64,000 bases of DNA from Paludibacteraceae bacterium (GCA_017430235.1 JAFRNH010000041.1:1-64000), one strand, 5' to 3'. Counted from the stretch's first letter, positions 46,985-56,742 are shown. Notes: generated by a model not told the origin, from the sequence alone. Numbers and translations: made by a program.

Positions 46985-47917
46985 TTAGTTTGCGAAAAGA
47001 GGAGTACTCATATACCGATCACCTGTATCGGGTAAGAGAACCACAATGTTTTTACCAATGTTCTCATTTCTCTTTGCCAACTCTATGGCCGCCCATGTGG
47101 CTGCTCCAGAGGAGATGCCTACAAGGATTCCTTCCTTCTTCCCGATGAGCCTTCCTGTTTCAAATGCGTCTTCATTTTTCACTGTGATGATCTCATCGTA
47201 AATGCTTGTATCCAATGTGTCTGGCACAAACCCGGCGCCGATGCCTTGTATCTTGTGCGGACCGCTGATTCCTGTGGATAAAACGGCAGAAGTGGCAGGT
47301 TCCACGGCTACTATTTTTACATTTGGGTTCTTACTCTTAAGAAATTTCCCTACCCCTGAAATGGTGCCTCCTGTCCCTACACCGGCAACGAAGATATCCA
47401 CTTCCCCATCTGTGTCTTCATATATTTCTGGGCCTGTTGTCTCGAAATGGGTTCGAGGATTTGCTGGATTGACGAACTGACCAGGTATGAAACTGTTGGG
47501 TATCTCTTCCGCCAGTTCGTTTGCTTTGGCAATTGCTCCCTTCATTCCTTTGGCACCTTCTGTCAGTACGAGTTCAGCACCATAGGCTTTCATAAGCATA
47601 CGTCTCTCTACACTCATCGTTTCGGGCATCACAATGATGATTTTATACCCTCTTGCGGTAGCGACACTAGCTAACCCGATTCCTGTGTTTCCAGATGTGG
47701 GCTCGATGATGGTGGCTCCTTTCTTTAGTTTGCCAGAGTATTCCGCATCGTCAAGCATAGCTTTGGCGATGCGGTCTTTGACACTCCCGGCTGGATTAAA
47801 ATATTCTACTTTGGCAACCAACCTTGCTCCTAGATTGAACTCCTCTTCTATGTGAGACAACTCAAGAAGGGGAGTATGTCCAATCAGCATGTCGGCCGTT
47901 TTATAAATTCTTGACAT
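46985..47917 (-). CDS. cysK: Cysteine synthase A (first copy)
   Basis: A 310-residue PLP enzyme making cysteine from O-acetylserine and sulfide. The PLP lysine is in [11 protein letters not shown], the substrate loop is [11 protein letters not shown], and the phosphate-binding loop is [12 protein letters not shown]. It follows metY by about 60 bases and precedes rrf2. It is very similar to the second copy at 49815, on the opposite strand. Confidence 0.93.
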   Translation of the reverse strand: MSRIYKTADMLIGHTPLLELSHIEEEFNLGARLVAKVEYFNPAGSVKDRIAKAMLDDAEYSGKLKKGATIIEPTSGNTGIGLASVATARGYKIIIVMPETMSVERRMLMKAYGAELVLTEGAKGMKGAIAKANELAEEIPNSFIPGQFVNPANPRTHFETTGPEIYEDTDGEVDIFVAGVGTGGTISGVGKFLKSKNPNVKIVAVEPATSAVLSTGISGPHKIQGIGAGFVPDTLDTSIYDEIITVKNEDAFETGRLIGKKEGILVGISSGAATWAAIELAKRNENIGKNIVVLLPDTGDRYMSTPLFAN

Positions 47918-47978
47918 AAAAATAGATTCTTTTTTGTGCCGTAATTTATGATTTTTTTCTTTTAAAACATAATTTTTT

Positions 47979-49271
47979 TTAGTGTTTTATACTATCAAAA
48001 CCGTGCTGCAAATCTGCGATAATGTCATCGATATGCTCTGTACCGATAGACAAACGAACTGTAGTCGGTTTGATACCAACACTCAACAACTCTTCTTCTG
48101 ACAATTGTGAGTGTGTCGTACTGGCTGGATGGATAACCAATGACTTAACATCGGCTACATTGGCAAGTAAGGAGAAGAGTTCAAGACTTTCAGTAAACTT
48201 CTTGGCATCTTCAGCAGTACCTTTTACTTCGAATGTAAAGATGGAACCAGCTCCCTTAGGGAAATATTTGTTGTATAATTCTTTTGCTCTTCCTTGCTCT
48301 AAGGATGGATGGTTTACTTTCGCTACTTGAGGGTGGTTCTTTAAGAAATCTACTACCTTCAATGCGTTTTCAACATGGCGTTCAACTCTCAAAGATAGAG
48401 TCTCTAATCCTTGAATCAACAAGAATGAGTTGAATGGAGATATAGTAGCTCCTTGATCTCTCATGAGTGTTGTACGAGCCTTGATGATGTATGCCAAGTT
48501 GCCAACAGCTTGTGTGAACACAACACCATGGTAAGATGGATTTGGCTTGGACAATCCTGGGAACTTGTCGTTCTGTGCCCAGTCGAATTTTCCTGCATCG
48601 ATGATGACGCCGCCCATTACACTACCATGACCACCGATGAACTTCGTAGCAGAGTGAACAACGATGTCAACACCATATTCGATCGGACGAAGTAGGTATG
48701 GAGTGGCAAATGTACTATCTACAATGAATGGAATGCCATGTTTGTGAGCAATATTGGCAATGGCTGCCAGGTCTATCACCTCTGAATTTGGGTTTCCTAA
48801 AGTCTCTGCATAAAGCAATTTCGTATTCTCTTTTATAGCTTTTTCAAAGTTCTCTGGGTTTGTCGGATCGACAAATGTTGTTGTTAATCCTTGCTCTTTT
48901 AATGTGTGAGATAGCAAGTTGAATGTTCCACCATAAAGATTTGAAGCAGAAACGATGTGGTCTCCTGTTGTTGCAATGTTTTGAATTGCGTATGTGATGG
49001 CTGAAGATCCACTGGCTGTTGCCAATGCTGCGGCACCACCTTCCAATGCTGCAATTCTTTTTTCGAAGATGTCAGATGTTGGATTCATTAATCGAGTGTA
49101 GATGTTTCCTCCCTCTGTTAATCCAAATCTACCTGATGCTTGATTTGCATCTTTAAACACATAGGATGTAGTGGCGTAGATAGGTACTGCTCTTGCATCT
49201 GTTGCACTGTCTGGTTGTTCTTGTCCGACGTGTACTTGTAAAGTTTCAAATTTGTAATTCTTGTTTGACAT
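47979..49271 (-). CDS. metY: O-acetylhomoserine sulfhydrylase
   Basis: A PLP enzyme of the Cys/Met metabolism family, 430 residues, whose start motif [18 protein letters not shown] is typical of O-acetylhomoserine aminocarboxypropyltransferases. The PLP lysine is in [16 protein letters not shown]. It joins O-acetylhomoserine with sulfide to homocysteine, or with methanethiol directly to methionine. The ATG at 49271 is chosen because it follows a strong Shine-Dalgarno sequence (GGAGGTCGAT), rare in this window, and begins the family's N-terminus. First gene of metY-cysK-rrf2. Confidence 0.93.
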   Translation of the reverse strand: MSNKNYKFETLQVHVGQEQPDSATDARAVPIYATTSYVFKDANQASGRFGLTEGGNIYTRLMNPTSDIFEKRIAALEGGAAALATASGSSAITYAIQNIATTGDHIVSASNLYGGTFNLLSHTLKEQGLTTTFVDPTNPENFEKAIKENTKLLYAETLGNPNSEVIDLAAIANIAHKHGIPFIVDSTFATPYLLRPIEYGVDIVVHSATKFIGGHGSVMGGVIIDAGKFDWAQNDKFPGLSKPNPSYHGVVFTQAVGNLAYIIKARTTLMRDQGATISPFNSFLLIQGLETLSLRVERHVENALKVVDFLKNHPQVAKVNHPSLEQGRAKELYNKYFPKGAGSIFTFEVKGTAEDAKKFTESLELFSLLANVADVKSLVIHPASTTHSQLSEEELLSVGIKPTTVRLSIGTEHIDDIIADLQHGFDSIKH

Positions 49272-49325
49272 ATCGACCTCCTTTTTTATTGTTATTTTTA
49301 TTTCCTTTGTTTCATTTCGATGTTG

Positions 49326-49366
49326 CAAATATACAAACAATAAATATATAAACCTACTATATTGGT
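49326..49366 (-). promoter_or_regulatory. metY promoter with shared operator
   Basis: On the minus strand ACCAATATAGTAGGT (49352-49366) ends 18 bases before the -7 box TATATTTG (49326-49333). The operator covers the place of the -33 element. The wider site ACCCACCAATATAGTAGGT is an imperfect inverted repeat (ACCNAC...GTNGGT). Confidence 0.7.
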
Positions 49367-49814
49367 GGGTAATTTAAATAAAAATTTAAAATTTGTTTTT
49401 ATTCTGTTGGTAATCAATAATTTAAAAATACTGTAAAATCGACTATTTAAGAGTGTTTTAGTTTAAAATTTCTTCTTTTGGAGTAAAAATACCTTTTGTT
49501 GGATAGTATTTAAGGGTTGTTTTTGTGAATTTTTGTCGTCAAAATGATGTGCGAAACGATATTCGTGCCATTTTTGCACTAAAATCCCCTTTAATTTAAT
49601 AAGGTATATATGTTTTTTGATTAAAATATGGGGCGGTTTCTTGTTATAACCCCCTAATAACATACTAAATTAGAATGATTTTAAAATATTAACACTCAGA
49701 TACATATAAAAATATTTTACGAATTTGAATAAAAAACATACCAAATTAGTAGGTTAATAAAAAAATGTGTTTTATATTTGCATCGTTAAATAAAATTAAT
49801 GGGAGGATAAAATT
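49341..49814. other. Divergent regulatory region of the sulfur island
   Basis: About 470 AT-rich bases between metY and the second cysK. It holds both promoter/operator pairs. A further near-copy of the motif, CATACTAAATTAGAATG, lies at 49661-49677 with no promoter box at the right distance. A minus-strand 66-codon open frame at 49463-49663 is not supported as a gene. Confidence 0.6.
49737..49780 (+). promoter_or_regulatory. cysK-mar operon promoter with shared operator
   Basis: ACCAAATTAGTAGGT (49740-49754) ends 18 bases before TATATTTG (49773-49780). Motif, spacing and -7 box are the same as at the metY promoter; the 15-base motifs differ at two central positions only. Confidence 0.7.
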
Positions 49815-50753
49815 ATGGCAAAGATTATTGAAAGCTCATTAGAGTTGGTTGGTAATACACCACTTTTAAAACTCAACAATTATTCTAAAAAAACAGGAGT
49901 GTCAAATGCAACAATTTTGGCAAAGTTGGAATACCTGAATCCTGCTGGTTCGGTAAAAGACCGTATCGCACTTGCGATGATTGAAGATGCTGAAAAGAAA
50001 GGTATTTTGAAACCGGGTGCTACGATTATTGAACCTACTTCTGGTAATACTGGTATCGGTTTGGCTGCTGTTGCTGCTGCTAAAGGTTACAAGGCTATTT
50101 TGACCTTGCCCGACACCATGAGTGTAGAACGTAGAAATCTCTTGAAGGCTTACGGTGCTGAAATCGTATTGACTGAGGGTGCAAAGGGAATGAAGGGAGC
50201 CATCGCCAAAGCAGATGAACTCAATAAGGAGATCAAGGGCTCTGTTATTTTGGGTCAGTTTGTGAACCCAGCCAACCCTAAAGTTCACCGTGAAACGACA
50301 GGTCCTGAGATCTGGGATCAAACAGATGGTAAGGTAGATATCTTCGTAGCAGGTGTTGGTACCGGTGGTACATTGACAGGTGTTGGAGAGTTTCTGAAGT
50401 CTAAAAATCCTAATGTGAAGATTGTGGCTGTAGAGCCTGCTACTTCACCGGTGTTGTCAAAGGGTACTGCGGGAGCGCATAAGATTCAAGGTATCGGTGC
50501 AGGATTCGTGCCTGATACATTAAATACTAAAATCTACGACGAAGTGATCGCTATTGAGAATGAAGATGCCTTTACAGAGGGAAGGAATTTTGCAGTAAGC
50601 GAAGGTGTCTTGGTAGGTATTTCTTCTGGTGCAGCGTTGAAAGCTGCTTCAATATTGGCTAATCGTCCGGAGAACAAAGGAAAGAATATTGTGGTTCTTT
50701 TGCCAGATTCAGGTGACAGATACTTGTCAACTGCTTTGTTCTCAAATAATTAA
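49815..50753 (+). CDS. cysK: Cysteine synthase A (second copy, heads the mar operon)
   Basis: A 312-residue PLP-dependent O-acetylserine sulfhydrylase. PLP lysine in [11 protein letters not shown], substrate loop [13 protein letters not shown], phosphate loop [12 protein letters not shown]. Nearly every motif matches the first copy ([21 protein letters not shown]), so the pair arose by duplication; the two genes now lie in opposite directions under the same operator type. A GGGAGG Shine-Dalgarno sequence precedes it. It opens the operon that carries the nitrogenase-like genes. Confidence 0.93.
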   Translation: MAKIIESSLELVGNTPLLKLNNYSKKTGVSNATILAKLEYLNPAGSVKDRIALAMIEDAEKKGILKPGATIIEPTSGNTGIGLAAVAAAKGYKAILTLPDTMSVERRNLLKAYGAEIVLTEGAKGMKGAIAKADELNKEIKGSVILGQFVNPANPKVHRETTGPEIWDQTDGKVDIFVAGVGTGGTLTGVGEFLKSKNPNVKIVAVEPATSPVLSKGTAGAHKIQGIGAGFVPDTLNTKIYDEVIAIENEDAFTEGRNFAVSEGVLVGISSGAALKAASILANRPENKGKNIVVLLPDSGDRYLSTALFSNN

Positions 50754-50785
50754 TAGTTAACATTTGGACATATCTTCCGTGATGA

Positions 50786-50807
50786 CCGAAGGCGAAAAAG
50801 CCTTCGG
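50786..50807 (+). promoter_or_regulatory. Hairpin between cysK and the NifB-like gene
   Basis: Perfect 8-base stem CCGAAGGC/GCCTTCGG with loop GAAAAA, 33 bases after cysK. No T-run follows, so it may stabilise the cysK message or attenuate, making less of the downstream genes. Confidence 0.6.
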
Positions 50808-50840
50808 GAAGGGGGATACATTTTCAAAAAAAGAGTTTTT

Positions 50841-51713
50841 ATGACTGAAAATCAAGAGAAATTACGAAATAATCATCCGTGCTTTGCCAATAAACCTGGT
50901 AATCTCGGAAGAATACACCTACCAGTCAGCCCTGCGTGCAACCTTGGTTGCCGCTTCTGCAGTCGCGTGCTCAACGACACGGAGCATCGTCCGGGTGTGA
51001 CGGCAAAGGTGATTACGCCAGAGGAAAGTGTAGCCATTCTGAAAAAAGCGTTGAAGATATGTCCAGACATCAAAGTAGCTGGCATCGCAGGACCTGGAGA
51101 CACATTAGCGACCGATACAGCTTTGGAAACATTCCGTCTCGTGGGTAAAGAGTTCCCTCAATTGCTCAAATGTATGAGTACCAACGGATTGCTACTCGAC
51201 GAGAAGGCGGACAAAGTAATCGAGGCAAAGATTGATTCACTGACGGTCACTGTCAATGCGATCGATCCTGAAATAGAAGCTAAACTAAATAAGTTTATTA
51301 TCTATCATGGTAAGAAATACGATGCGTTGGAAGGTGCCAAGATATTAATCGAAAATCAATTGAATGGTATTCGAAAAGTGGCAGAGAGTGGTATCACCGT
51401 AAAGGTTAATACAGTATTGGTACCAAGAATCAATGGTAGTCACATCGAGACGATAGCGAAGACGGTTTCTTCGTTGGGAGCCTCCATCTATAACATCATT
51501 CCGCTGATTCCGACGTATGAACTCAAAGACGAGAAAGCTCCTTTCTGTTTCCAAATCGAAGAGGCAAGAAAGAGTGCAGAGAAGTACATCGATGTGTTCC
51601 GTCATTGCAACCGCTGTCGAGCTGATGCGGTGGGAGTGCCAGGCGTAAGTGAGTTCTCTAAAGAGGTTTATTCAGACGATTTTGTATTATCAGATACTTT
51701 CTCACATGGATGA
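50841..51713 (+). CDS. marB: NifB-like radical SAM cofactor-biosynthesis enzyme (MarB-like)
   Basis: A 290-residue radical SAM protein. The SAM-cluster motif is PACNLGCRFC (Cys33, Cys37, Cys40), preceded by HPCF (residues 12-15); the C-terminus has HCNRCRADAVG (Cys256, Cys259), both found in NifB, which fuses Fe-S clusters and inserts the central carbide to make the nitrogenase cofactor precursor. The NifX-like domain often fused to NifB is a separate gene here, overlapping by 8 bases. Its presence tells that the NifDK-like proteins use a NifB-derived cofactor, unlike chlorophyll- or F430-type relatives. The name marB follows methylthio-alkane reductase operons and is inference. Confidence 0.88.
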   Translation: MTENQEKLRNNHPCFANKPGNLGRIHLPVSPACNLGCRFCSRVLNDTEHRPGVTAKVITPEESVAILKKALKICPDIKVAGIAGPGDTLATDTALETFRLVGKEFPQLLKCMSTNGLLLDEKADKVIEAKIDSLTVTVNAIDPEIEAKLNKFIIYHGKKYDALEGAKILIENQLNGIRKVAESGITVKVNTVLVPRINGSHIETIAKTVSSLGASIYNIIPLIPTYELKDEKAPFCFQIEEARKSAEKYIDVFRHCNRCRADAVGVPGVSEFSKEVYSDDFVLSDTFSHG

Positions 51714-52071
51714 TAAACAGAAATACAATGCTTTTCGAGTAGCGGCAGCTTCAACGGATGGATACACGGTCGATACTCATTTCGGTAGAGCTACGGATTT
51801 TTACATCTACCAGTTCTTCGATGGAGAGTGGATCTATGTTGAGAAACGTACAACGCCACCAGTGTGTCAAAATGGTGGACATTCCCGAGAAGACATGGAG
51901 AAGAGAGTGGAACTCTTTTCTGATTGTCAATACATCACAGCTTCACGCATCGGAACGGGTGCAAGTGCACTGCTGACGCAAAAAGGAATCATCGCGATGG
52001 CATTGCCGGGCGACTTGATTGAAGCTTTAAACAAAATTTATACTTATAACGAGATTCAAAATTTATTTTAA
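51706..52071 (+). CDS. NifX/NafY-type cofactor-binding protein
   Basis: A 121-residue protein with the dinitrogenase iron-molybdenum-cofactor-binding fold (FRVAAASTDGYTVDTHFGRATDFYIY; the THFGRA turn is typical). ATG 51706 is chosen: it overlaps the end of the NifB-like gene, giving coupling, whereas the upstream in-frame ATG would lie inside that gene. It probably carries cofactor precursor from the NifB-like enzyme to the NifDK-like proteins. Confidence 0.8.
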   Translation: MDDKQKYNAFRVAAASTDGYTVDTHFGRATDFYIYQFFDGEWIYVEKRTTPPVCQNGGHSREDMEKRVELFSDCQYITASRIGTGASALLTQKGIIAMALPGDLIEALNKIYTYNEIQNLF

Positions 52072-52965
<894 letters not shown>

Positions 52966-52996
52966 TTGAGAACTAAAAGGTTAAGAGTTTAGAGTT

Positions 52997-53473
52997 ATGG
53001 GGTACAGGATTGCAGTTGCCACATCGGATGGATTAAATATCGACCTGCATTTTGGGTCGGCTCAACAGTTTGAGATTTATTCTGTTGAAGGTCTTGATTT
53101 CTACAAGATAGAGACAAGAAATGTACCGGCGTCACAGGAACAACAGTATTCTTATGCAAGAAATGTTGAGGCTGGATGTGGCAATGGTTTGGGTCCGGGT
53201 GATGGTAGTGGCTGCAATTCTGGATGTAACTCGGGCTGTGGCAGTCGAAACGGCTGTGGTGGCGGAGAAAAATCGGAATCGGTGGAGTTGCTTTCTGATT
53301 GCCGCAGTGTAGTCTGCAAGAAGATAGGTCGCAACATTCTGAAACAGTTCGAGAGAAAAGCCATCTCAGTTTTTGATGTAGAATTACCTATCAAAGAAGC
53401 CTTGTCAAAGATAGTCTCTTACTACTACAAGATCGATGAAAGAAAGTTGAATTTTAAAAATCAAGAAGAGTAA
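52997..53473 (+). CDS. NifX-like protein with Gly/Cys-rich insert
   Basis: A 158-residue protein starting with the same fold as the first NifX-like protein (YRIAVATSDGLNIDLHFGSA) but with an insert of roughly 30 residues rich in Gly, Asn, Ser and Cys (about residues 57-89, including GCNSGCNSGCGSRNGCGGG). The evenly spaced cysteines could bind an Fe-S cluster or a metal. It lies 10 bases before the NifD-like gene. Role in cofactor transfer is inferred. Confidence 0.75.
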   Translation: MGYRIAVATSDGLNIDLHFGSAQQFEIYSVEGLDFYKIETRNVPASQEQQYSYARNVEAGCGNGLGPGDGSGCNSGCNSGCGSRNGCGGGEKSESVELLSDCRSVVCKKIGRNILKQFERKAISVFDVELPIKEALSKIVSYYYKIDERKLNFKNQEE

Positions 53474-53482
53474 ATTTATTAT

Positions 53483-55045
53483 ATGGCGAATAGAATCAAT
53501 TTAAACATGACCACCGTCGAGAATCGCGAGTTGCGACTCGGTACGATCATCGGGTGGGATGGCTCGGCAAAGCAGCTGATTGAACAGTCTGCTTACGACG
53601 AGCGAAGCGTAAAGAAACATGGAGGCTGTAAGGGCGCCGGTCAGGGTTGTCGTCTTTGTGAATTACAGAGTCCCTTGAACCAAGAGACCATGTGCTCCAA
53701 CGCCATCGTACAATGTCAGATAGGTAACCTTACCGATTGTGTCTTGATTGACCATGCGCCTATCGGATGTAGTAGTGAATGTGCAAAGTTCAACCTCTCC
53801 ATGCACAAGGGATTGGAACGTCGTGGCAAGCCTCAGCAGAACACATTGAACATGAGTACAAACCTCCAAGAGAAAGACATGGTGTTCGGTGGTAGTGCCA
53901 AACTTCGTCAGGCCATCCGCATCGCCAAGGAGCGTTACAATCCGAAGGCTATCTTCATCGCCATGGCTTGTGCCACAGCTATCACAGGAGAGGACATCGA
54001 CAGTGTAGCAGAAGAGATGGAACCAGAGGTGGGTGTGCCTATCATCCCATTGCACTGCGAAGGTTTCCGAAGTAAACACTGGAGTACTGGTTTTGATGTG
54101 GCTTTCCACGGTGTCTTGAGACAGATAGTTGAAAGACATCCTAAAAAGAAACAGAAAGATTTAATTAATATCATCGCTCTTTGGGGAACAGATTGGTTCT
54201 CCGACTTGCTGAAACCACTTGGTTTGCGTGTGAATTACTTGTTGGACTGTGCCTCATTTGAGGAGATTCGTCAGGCTTCCGAAGCCGTGGCTACCACCAC
54301 CTTCTGTGAAACACTTGGTGGTTACATGGGAGCAGCGTTGGAAGATCAGTTCGGTGTTCCACAAATCGACGCTCCGCAGCCTTATGGTATCAAAGGAACA
54401 GATGCTTGGTTGCGCGCTATCGCTAAGGTGGTCGGCAAAGAGAAAGAGGCAGAAGCGTTCATTGAAAGCGAGCATAAACGTATTGCTCCTAAATTGGCGG
54501 AGTATCGCGAATATTTCAAAGGAAAATATGGAATGGTGCTTACCGGTTCAGCTTATGCTCATGGCTTGATCAGTGTATTGGCTGAGTTGGGTATCAAGAA
54601 CGAAGCTGCGTTGGTCTTCCATCACGATCCAGTTTATGATGGTGCGGGTAAGAATCAGGATACGCTAAAAGAGTTGGTCGAGACTTACGGAGACATTCCT
54701 CACTATACAGTTAGTAAGACTCGAGCCTTCCAGTTGCCTCAGCTCTTGAAACGCGTAAAGACAGACTTCTTGATCATTCGTCACCCAGGACTTGCCTCCG
54801 TGGCTGGTCACCTCGGCGTACCAACCTTCGCATTGGGTGATGAGCATATTCCAGTAGGATACGATGGAATCTTGCGTGTGGGCGAAATCCTGAAAGGTGT
54901 ATTGGCACGTACGAAGTTCAACAAGACGCTACAACGTCACGTTCGTTTGCCTTACAACGACTGGTGGTTCAACCAAGACGATCCATTCAAACTCACCAAC
55001 GATAAGAGTGTGTTTGAAGATATTGAAAAGAAGCTGGATGCCTAA
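53483..55045 (+). CDS. marD: NifD-like catalytic alpha subunit (MarD-like)
   Basis: A 520-residue nitrogenase component 1-type protein. P-cluster ligand cysteines are seen as Cys71, Cys96 (HAPIGC) and Cys163 (MACATAITGEDI); cofactor ligands as Cys275 (TTTFCETLGG) and His455 (GDEHIPVGYDG). After CEGFR (192-196) the positions of nitrogenase alpha-Gln191 and alpha-His195 are Trp200 and Phe204, so the N2-handling residues are lost. Additional cysteines precede the domain (Cys49, Cys56, Cys59). With NifH- and NifB-like partners and metY nearby, the best reading is the alpha subunit of a methylthio-alkane-reductase-like enzyme. Confidence 0.85.
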   Translation: MANRINLNMTTVENRELRLGTIIGWDGSAKQLIEQSAYDERSVKKHGGCKGAGQGCRLCELQSPLNQETMCSNAIVQCQIGNLTDCVLIDHAPIGCSSECAKFNLSMHKGLERRGKPQQNTLNMSTNLQEKDMVFGGSAKLRQAIRIAKERYNPKAIFIAMACATAITGEDIDSVAEEMEPEVGVPIIPLHCEGFRSKHWSTGFDVAFHGVLRQIVERHPKKKQKDLINIIALWGTDWFSDLLKPLGLRVNYLLDCASFEEIRQASEAVATTTFCETLGGYMGAALEDQFGVPQIDAPQPYGIKGTDAWLRAIAKVVGKEKEAEAFIESEHKRIAPKLAEYREYFKGKYGMVLTGSAYAHGLISVLAELGIKNEAALVFHHDPVYDGAGKNQDTLKELVETYGDIPHYTVSKTRAFQLPQLLKRVKTDFLIIRHPGLASVAGHLGVPTFALGDEHIPVGYDGILRVGEILKGVLARTKFNKTLQRHVRLPYNDWWFNQDDPFKLTNDKSVFEDIEKKLDA

Positions 55046-55058
55046 GTTTTATTTAACA

Positions 55059-55093
55059 GAAGAGGCATGAGTGTCTAAATATTGTGCCTCTTC
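55059..55093 (+). promoter_or_regulatory. Hairpin between marD- and marK-like genes
   Basis: Perfect 9-base stem GAAGAGGCA/TGCCTCTTC with a 17-base loop, followed by ATTTTTC, in the 78 bases between the two catalytic subunits. It may be a leaky terminator or a processing/stability element. Confidence 0.6.
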
Positions 55094-55123
55094 ATTTTTC
55101 GAAATATCAAAAGATTCAAGTAA

Positions 55124-56473
55124 ATGAGCGAAATACAAAAGAAAAAACCTTCGGTAATATCCGATGTTAGATATGCTTGTGCGGTAGGTGCAACCAATAC
55201 CGTAGTAGCCATCAAGGGTGCAGTGCCAATCGCCAATTGTAGTCCTGGCTGTCAGTTGAAGACGACCGCCATGTTGACCTTCGAAAATGGTTTTCAAGGA
55301 AGTATCTCCGCTGGTGGTGGTAACATGCCAAGCTCCAATGCTACGGAGAATGATGTGGTCTTTGGTGGTATCAAAACTCTCGACAATCTTATCAAATCAA
55401 CACTGAAAATTTACGATGGTGATCTCTTCGTGGTATTGACAGGATGTACGGGTGAGTTGATCGGTGATAATGTGCCAGACTTGGTAGGACGTTATCAGAA
55501 AGCTGGTTACCCTGTGGTCTATGCTAATACGGCTGGTTTTAAAGGCAACAACCTTTACGGACACGAAGTGGTGGTGGATGCTATTATCGATCAGTTTGTA
55601 GGCGATTACGATGGTGAAAAGAAGAAAGGACTCGTAAACCTTTGGTTTGAAGTGCCTTACTACAACCAAAACTGGAGAGGAGATTATCAGGAGCTTGCTC
55701 GTATTTTACGTGGCGCAGGATTGGAGGTGAACGTATTGTTCGGTCCTGAAAACCCTGGTGTTGAGGCTTGGAAACGTATTCCTCAGGCACAGTTCAACTT
55801 GGTGGTTTCCCCTTGGGTGGGTGTCAAAAACGCAGAGCATCTTCAAAAGAAATATAATCAACCATTCTTACATATCCCTGAGATACCAGTAGGAGAAGAG
55901 GCTACAGCTAAGTTTATTCGTCAGGTGGTGGAGTATGCAGGAATCGACAAGACTCAGTCGGAGGCATTTATCAAGCAGGAGGCAGATATTTACTATTACT
56001 ACCTTGAGCACTTCTCTGAGTTCTTTGCAGAATATTGGTATGGTATGCCAAGTGAGTTCGTTGTGACGGCAGATGCTTCGTATGCTTTGGCTTATTCGAA
56101 ATTCTTGGCAGATCAGATCGGTTTGATCCCGAAACAAGTGATCATCACCGATAAAACACCGGAGAAGTTCCGTCCTGCCATTTCAGAGTATTTCAAGAAT
56201 AATATCTCCGAAGGAGTAAGCATCGATGTGGTCTTCGAGGAGGATGGTTACGAAGTGGAGAAACTGATTGAGGAGGTTAATTTCACATCTGGTAAGCCTC
56301 TGATTTTGGGTACATCCTGGGAACTTACCCTCGCCAACAAGAAGGGGGCTTTGTTCTTCGAAATTTCAACACCTTCGTCGGAGACACTTATCGTCAACCG
56401 CTCTCATATCGGTTACAAAGGTGCACTGCAGTTCTTGGAAAGAATTTATAGTGCTTCCGTAGGAGGAAAATAA
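55124..56473 (+). CDS. marK: NifK-like catalytic beta subunit (MarK-like)
   Basis: A 449-residue partner of the NifD-like subunit. P-cluster ligand cysteines appear as Cys19 (RYACAVGATN), Cys43 (CSPGCQLK) and Cys108 (LTGCTGELIGDN). The N-terminus is about 50 residues shorter than NifK. As in NifK there are no cofactor ligands. No second copy of the pair (NifE/NifN) exists in the window, so the cofactor must be finished on the enzyme itself or by a scaffold elsewhere. Confidence 0.85.
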   Translation: MSEIQKKKPSVISDVRYACAVGATNTVVAIKGAVPIANCSPGCQLKTTAMLTFENGFQGSISAGGGNMPSSNATENDVVFGGIKTLDNLIKSTLKIYDGDLFVVLTGCTGELIGDNVPDLVGRYQKAGYPVVYANTAGFKGNNLYGHEVVVDAIIDQFVGDYDGEKKKGLVNLWFEVPYYNQNWRGDYQELARILRGAGLEVNVLFGPENPGVEAWKRIPQAQFNLVVSPWVGVKNAEHLQKKYNQPFLHIPEIPVGEEATAKFIRQVVEYAGIDKTQSEAFIKQEADIYYYYLEHFSEFFAEYWYGMPSEFVVTADASYALAYSKFLADQIGLIPKQVIITDKTPEKFRPAISEYFKNNISEGVSIDVVFEEDGYEVEKLIEEVNFTSGKPLILGTSWELTLANKKGALFFEISTPSSETLIVNRSHIGYKGALQFLERIYSASVGGK

Positions 56474-56480
56474 TAAAAGC

Positions 56481-56510
56481 GGATGTTGTCTGAATTTGCA
56501 GACAACATCC
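56481..56510 (+). terminator. Terminator-like hairpin after the mar operon
   Basis: Perfect 12-base stem GGATGTTGTCTG/CAGACAACATCC with loop AATTTG, 8 bases after the NifK-like stop. There is no T-run. Confidence 0.75.
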
Positions 56511-56550
56511 CTTACAAAGGAAAAACAATATCATTATAAAAGGCAAGTTA

Positions 56551-56742
56551 ATGACACGACTAAATAACATAACATATAATATGGTTACAGCAGCGAAGAT
56601 GCTCTTTGTTGCTGGTCGTGGACGAATTGCCGAAAATTCACCAATCCGTTTTGCGTTCCTGTTTTCTGTAAAACCTTACATGATGTATAGACAATGTTCC
56701 ATGTGCGAATGTTGTTGCCGATGTATTATGCCAGTGTGTTAA
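56551..56742 (+). CDS. Cysteine-rich leader peptide, putative attenuator
   Basis: A 63-residue open frame whose last fifteen residues hold seven cysteines and two methionines (QCSMCECCCRCIMPVC). It ends 158 bases before a PLP enzyme gene of cysteine/homocysteine metabolism. Cys-rich C-termini of leader peptides slow ribosomes when Cys-tRNA is scarce, as known for attenuation of cysteine genes in actinobacteria. GCCAG 56730-56734 and CTGGC 56752-56756 can pair across the stop codon, and AGGGTA 56745-56750 with TACCCT 56783-56788 just after. A small Cys-rich metal-binding peptide is the alternative. Confidence 0.6.
   Translation: MTRLNNITYNMVTAAKMLFVAGRGRIAENSPIRFAFLFSVKPYMMYRQCSMCECCCRCIMPVC

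Noticed and set aside
49463..49663. 66-codon gene on the minus strand between metY and cysK
   Set aside because: It covers a control region, has a low-complexity basic product and no ribosome-binding context.
55124..56473. Chlorophyll-type (BchNB) or F430-type (CfbCD) reductase
   Set aside because: A NifB-like gene and kept cofactor ligands in the alpha subunit argue for a NifB-derived cofactor, which those enzymes lack.
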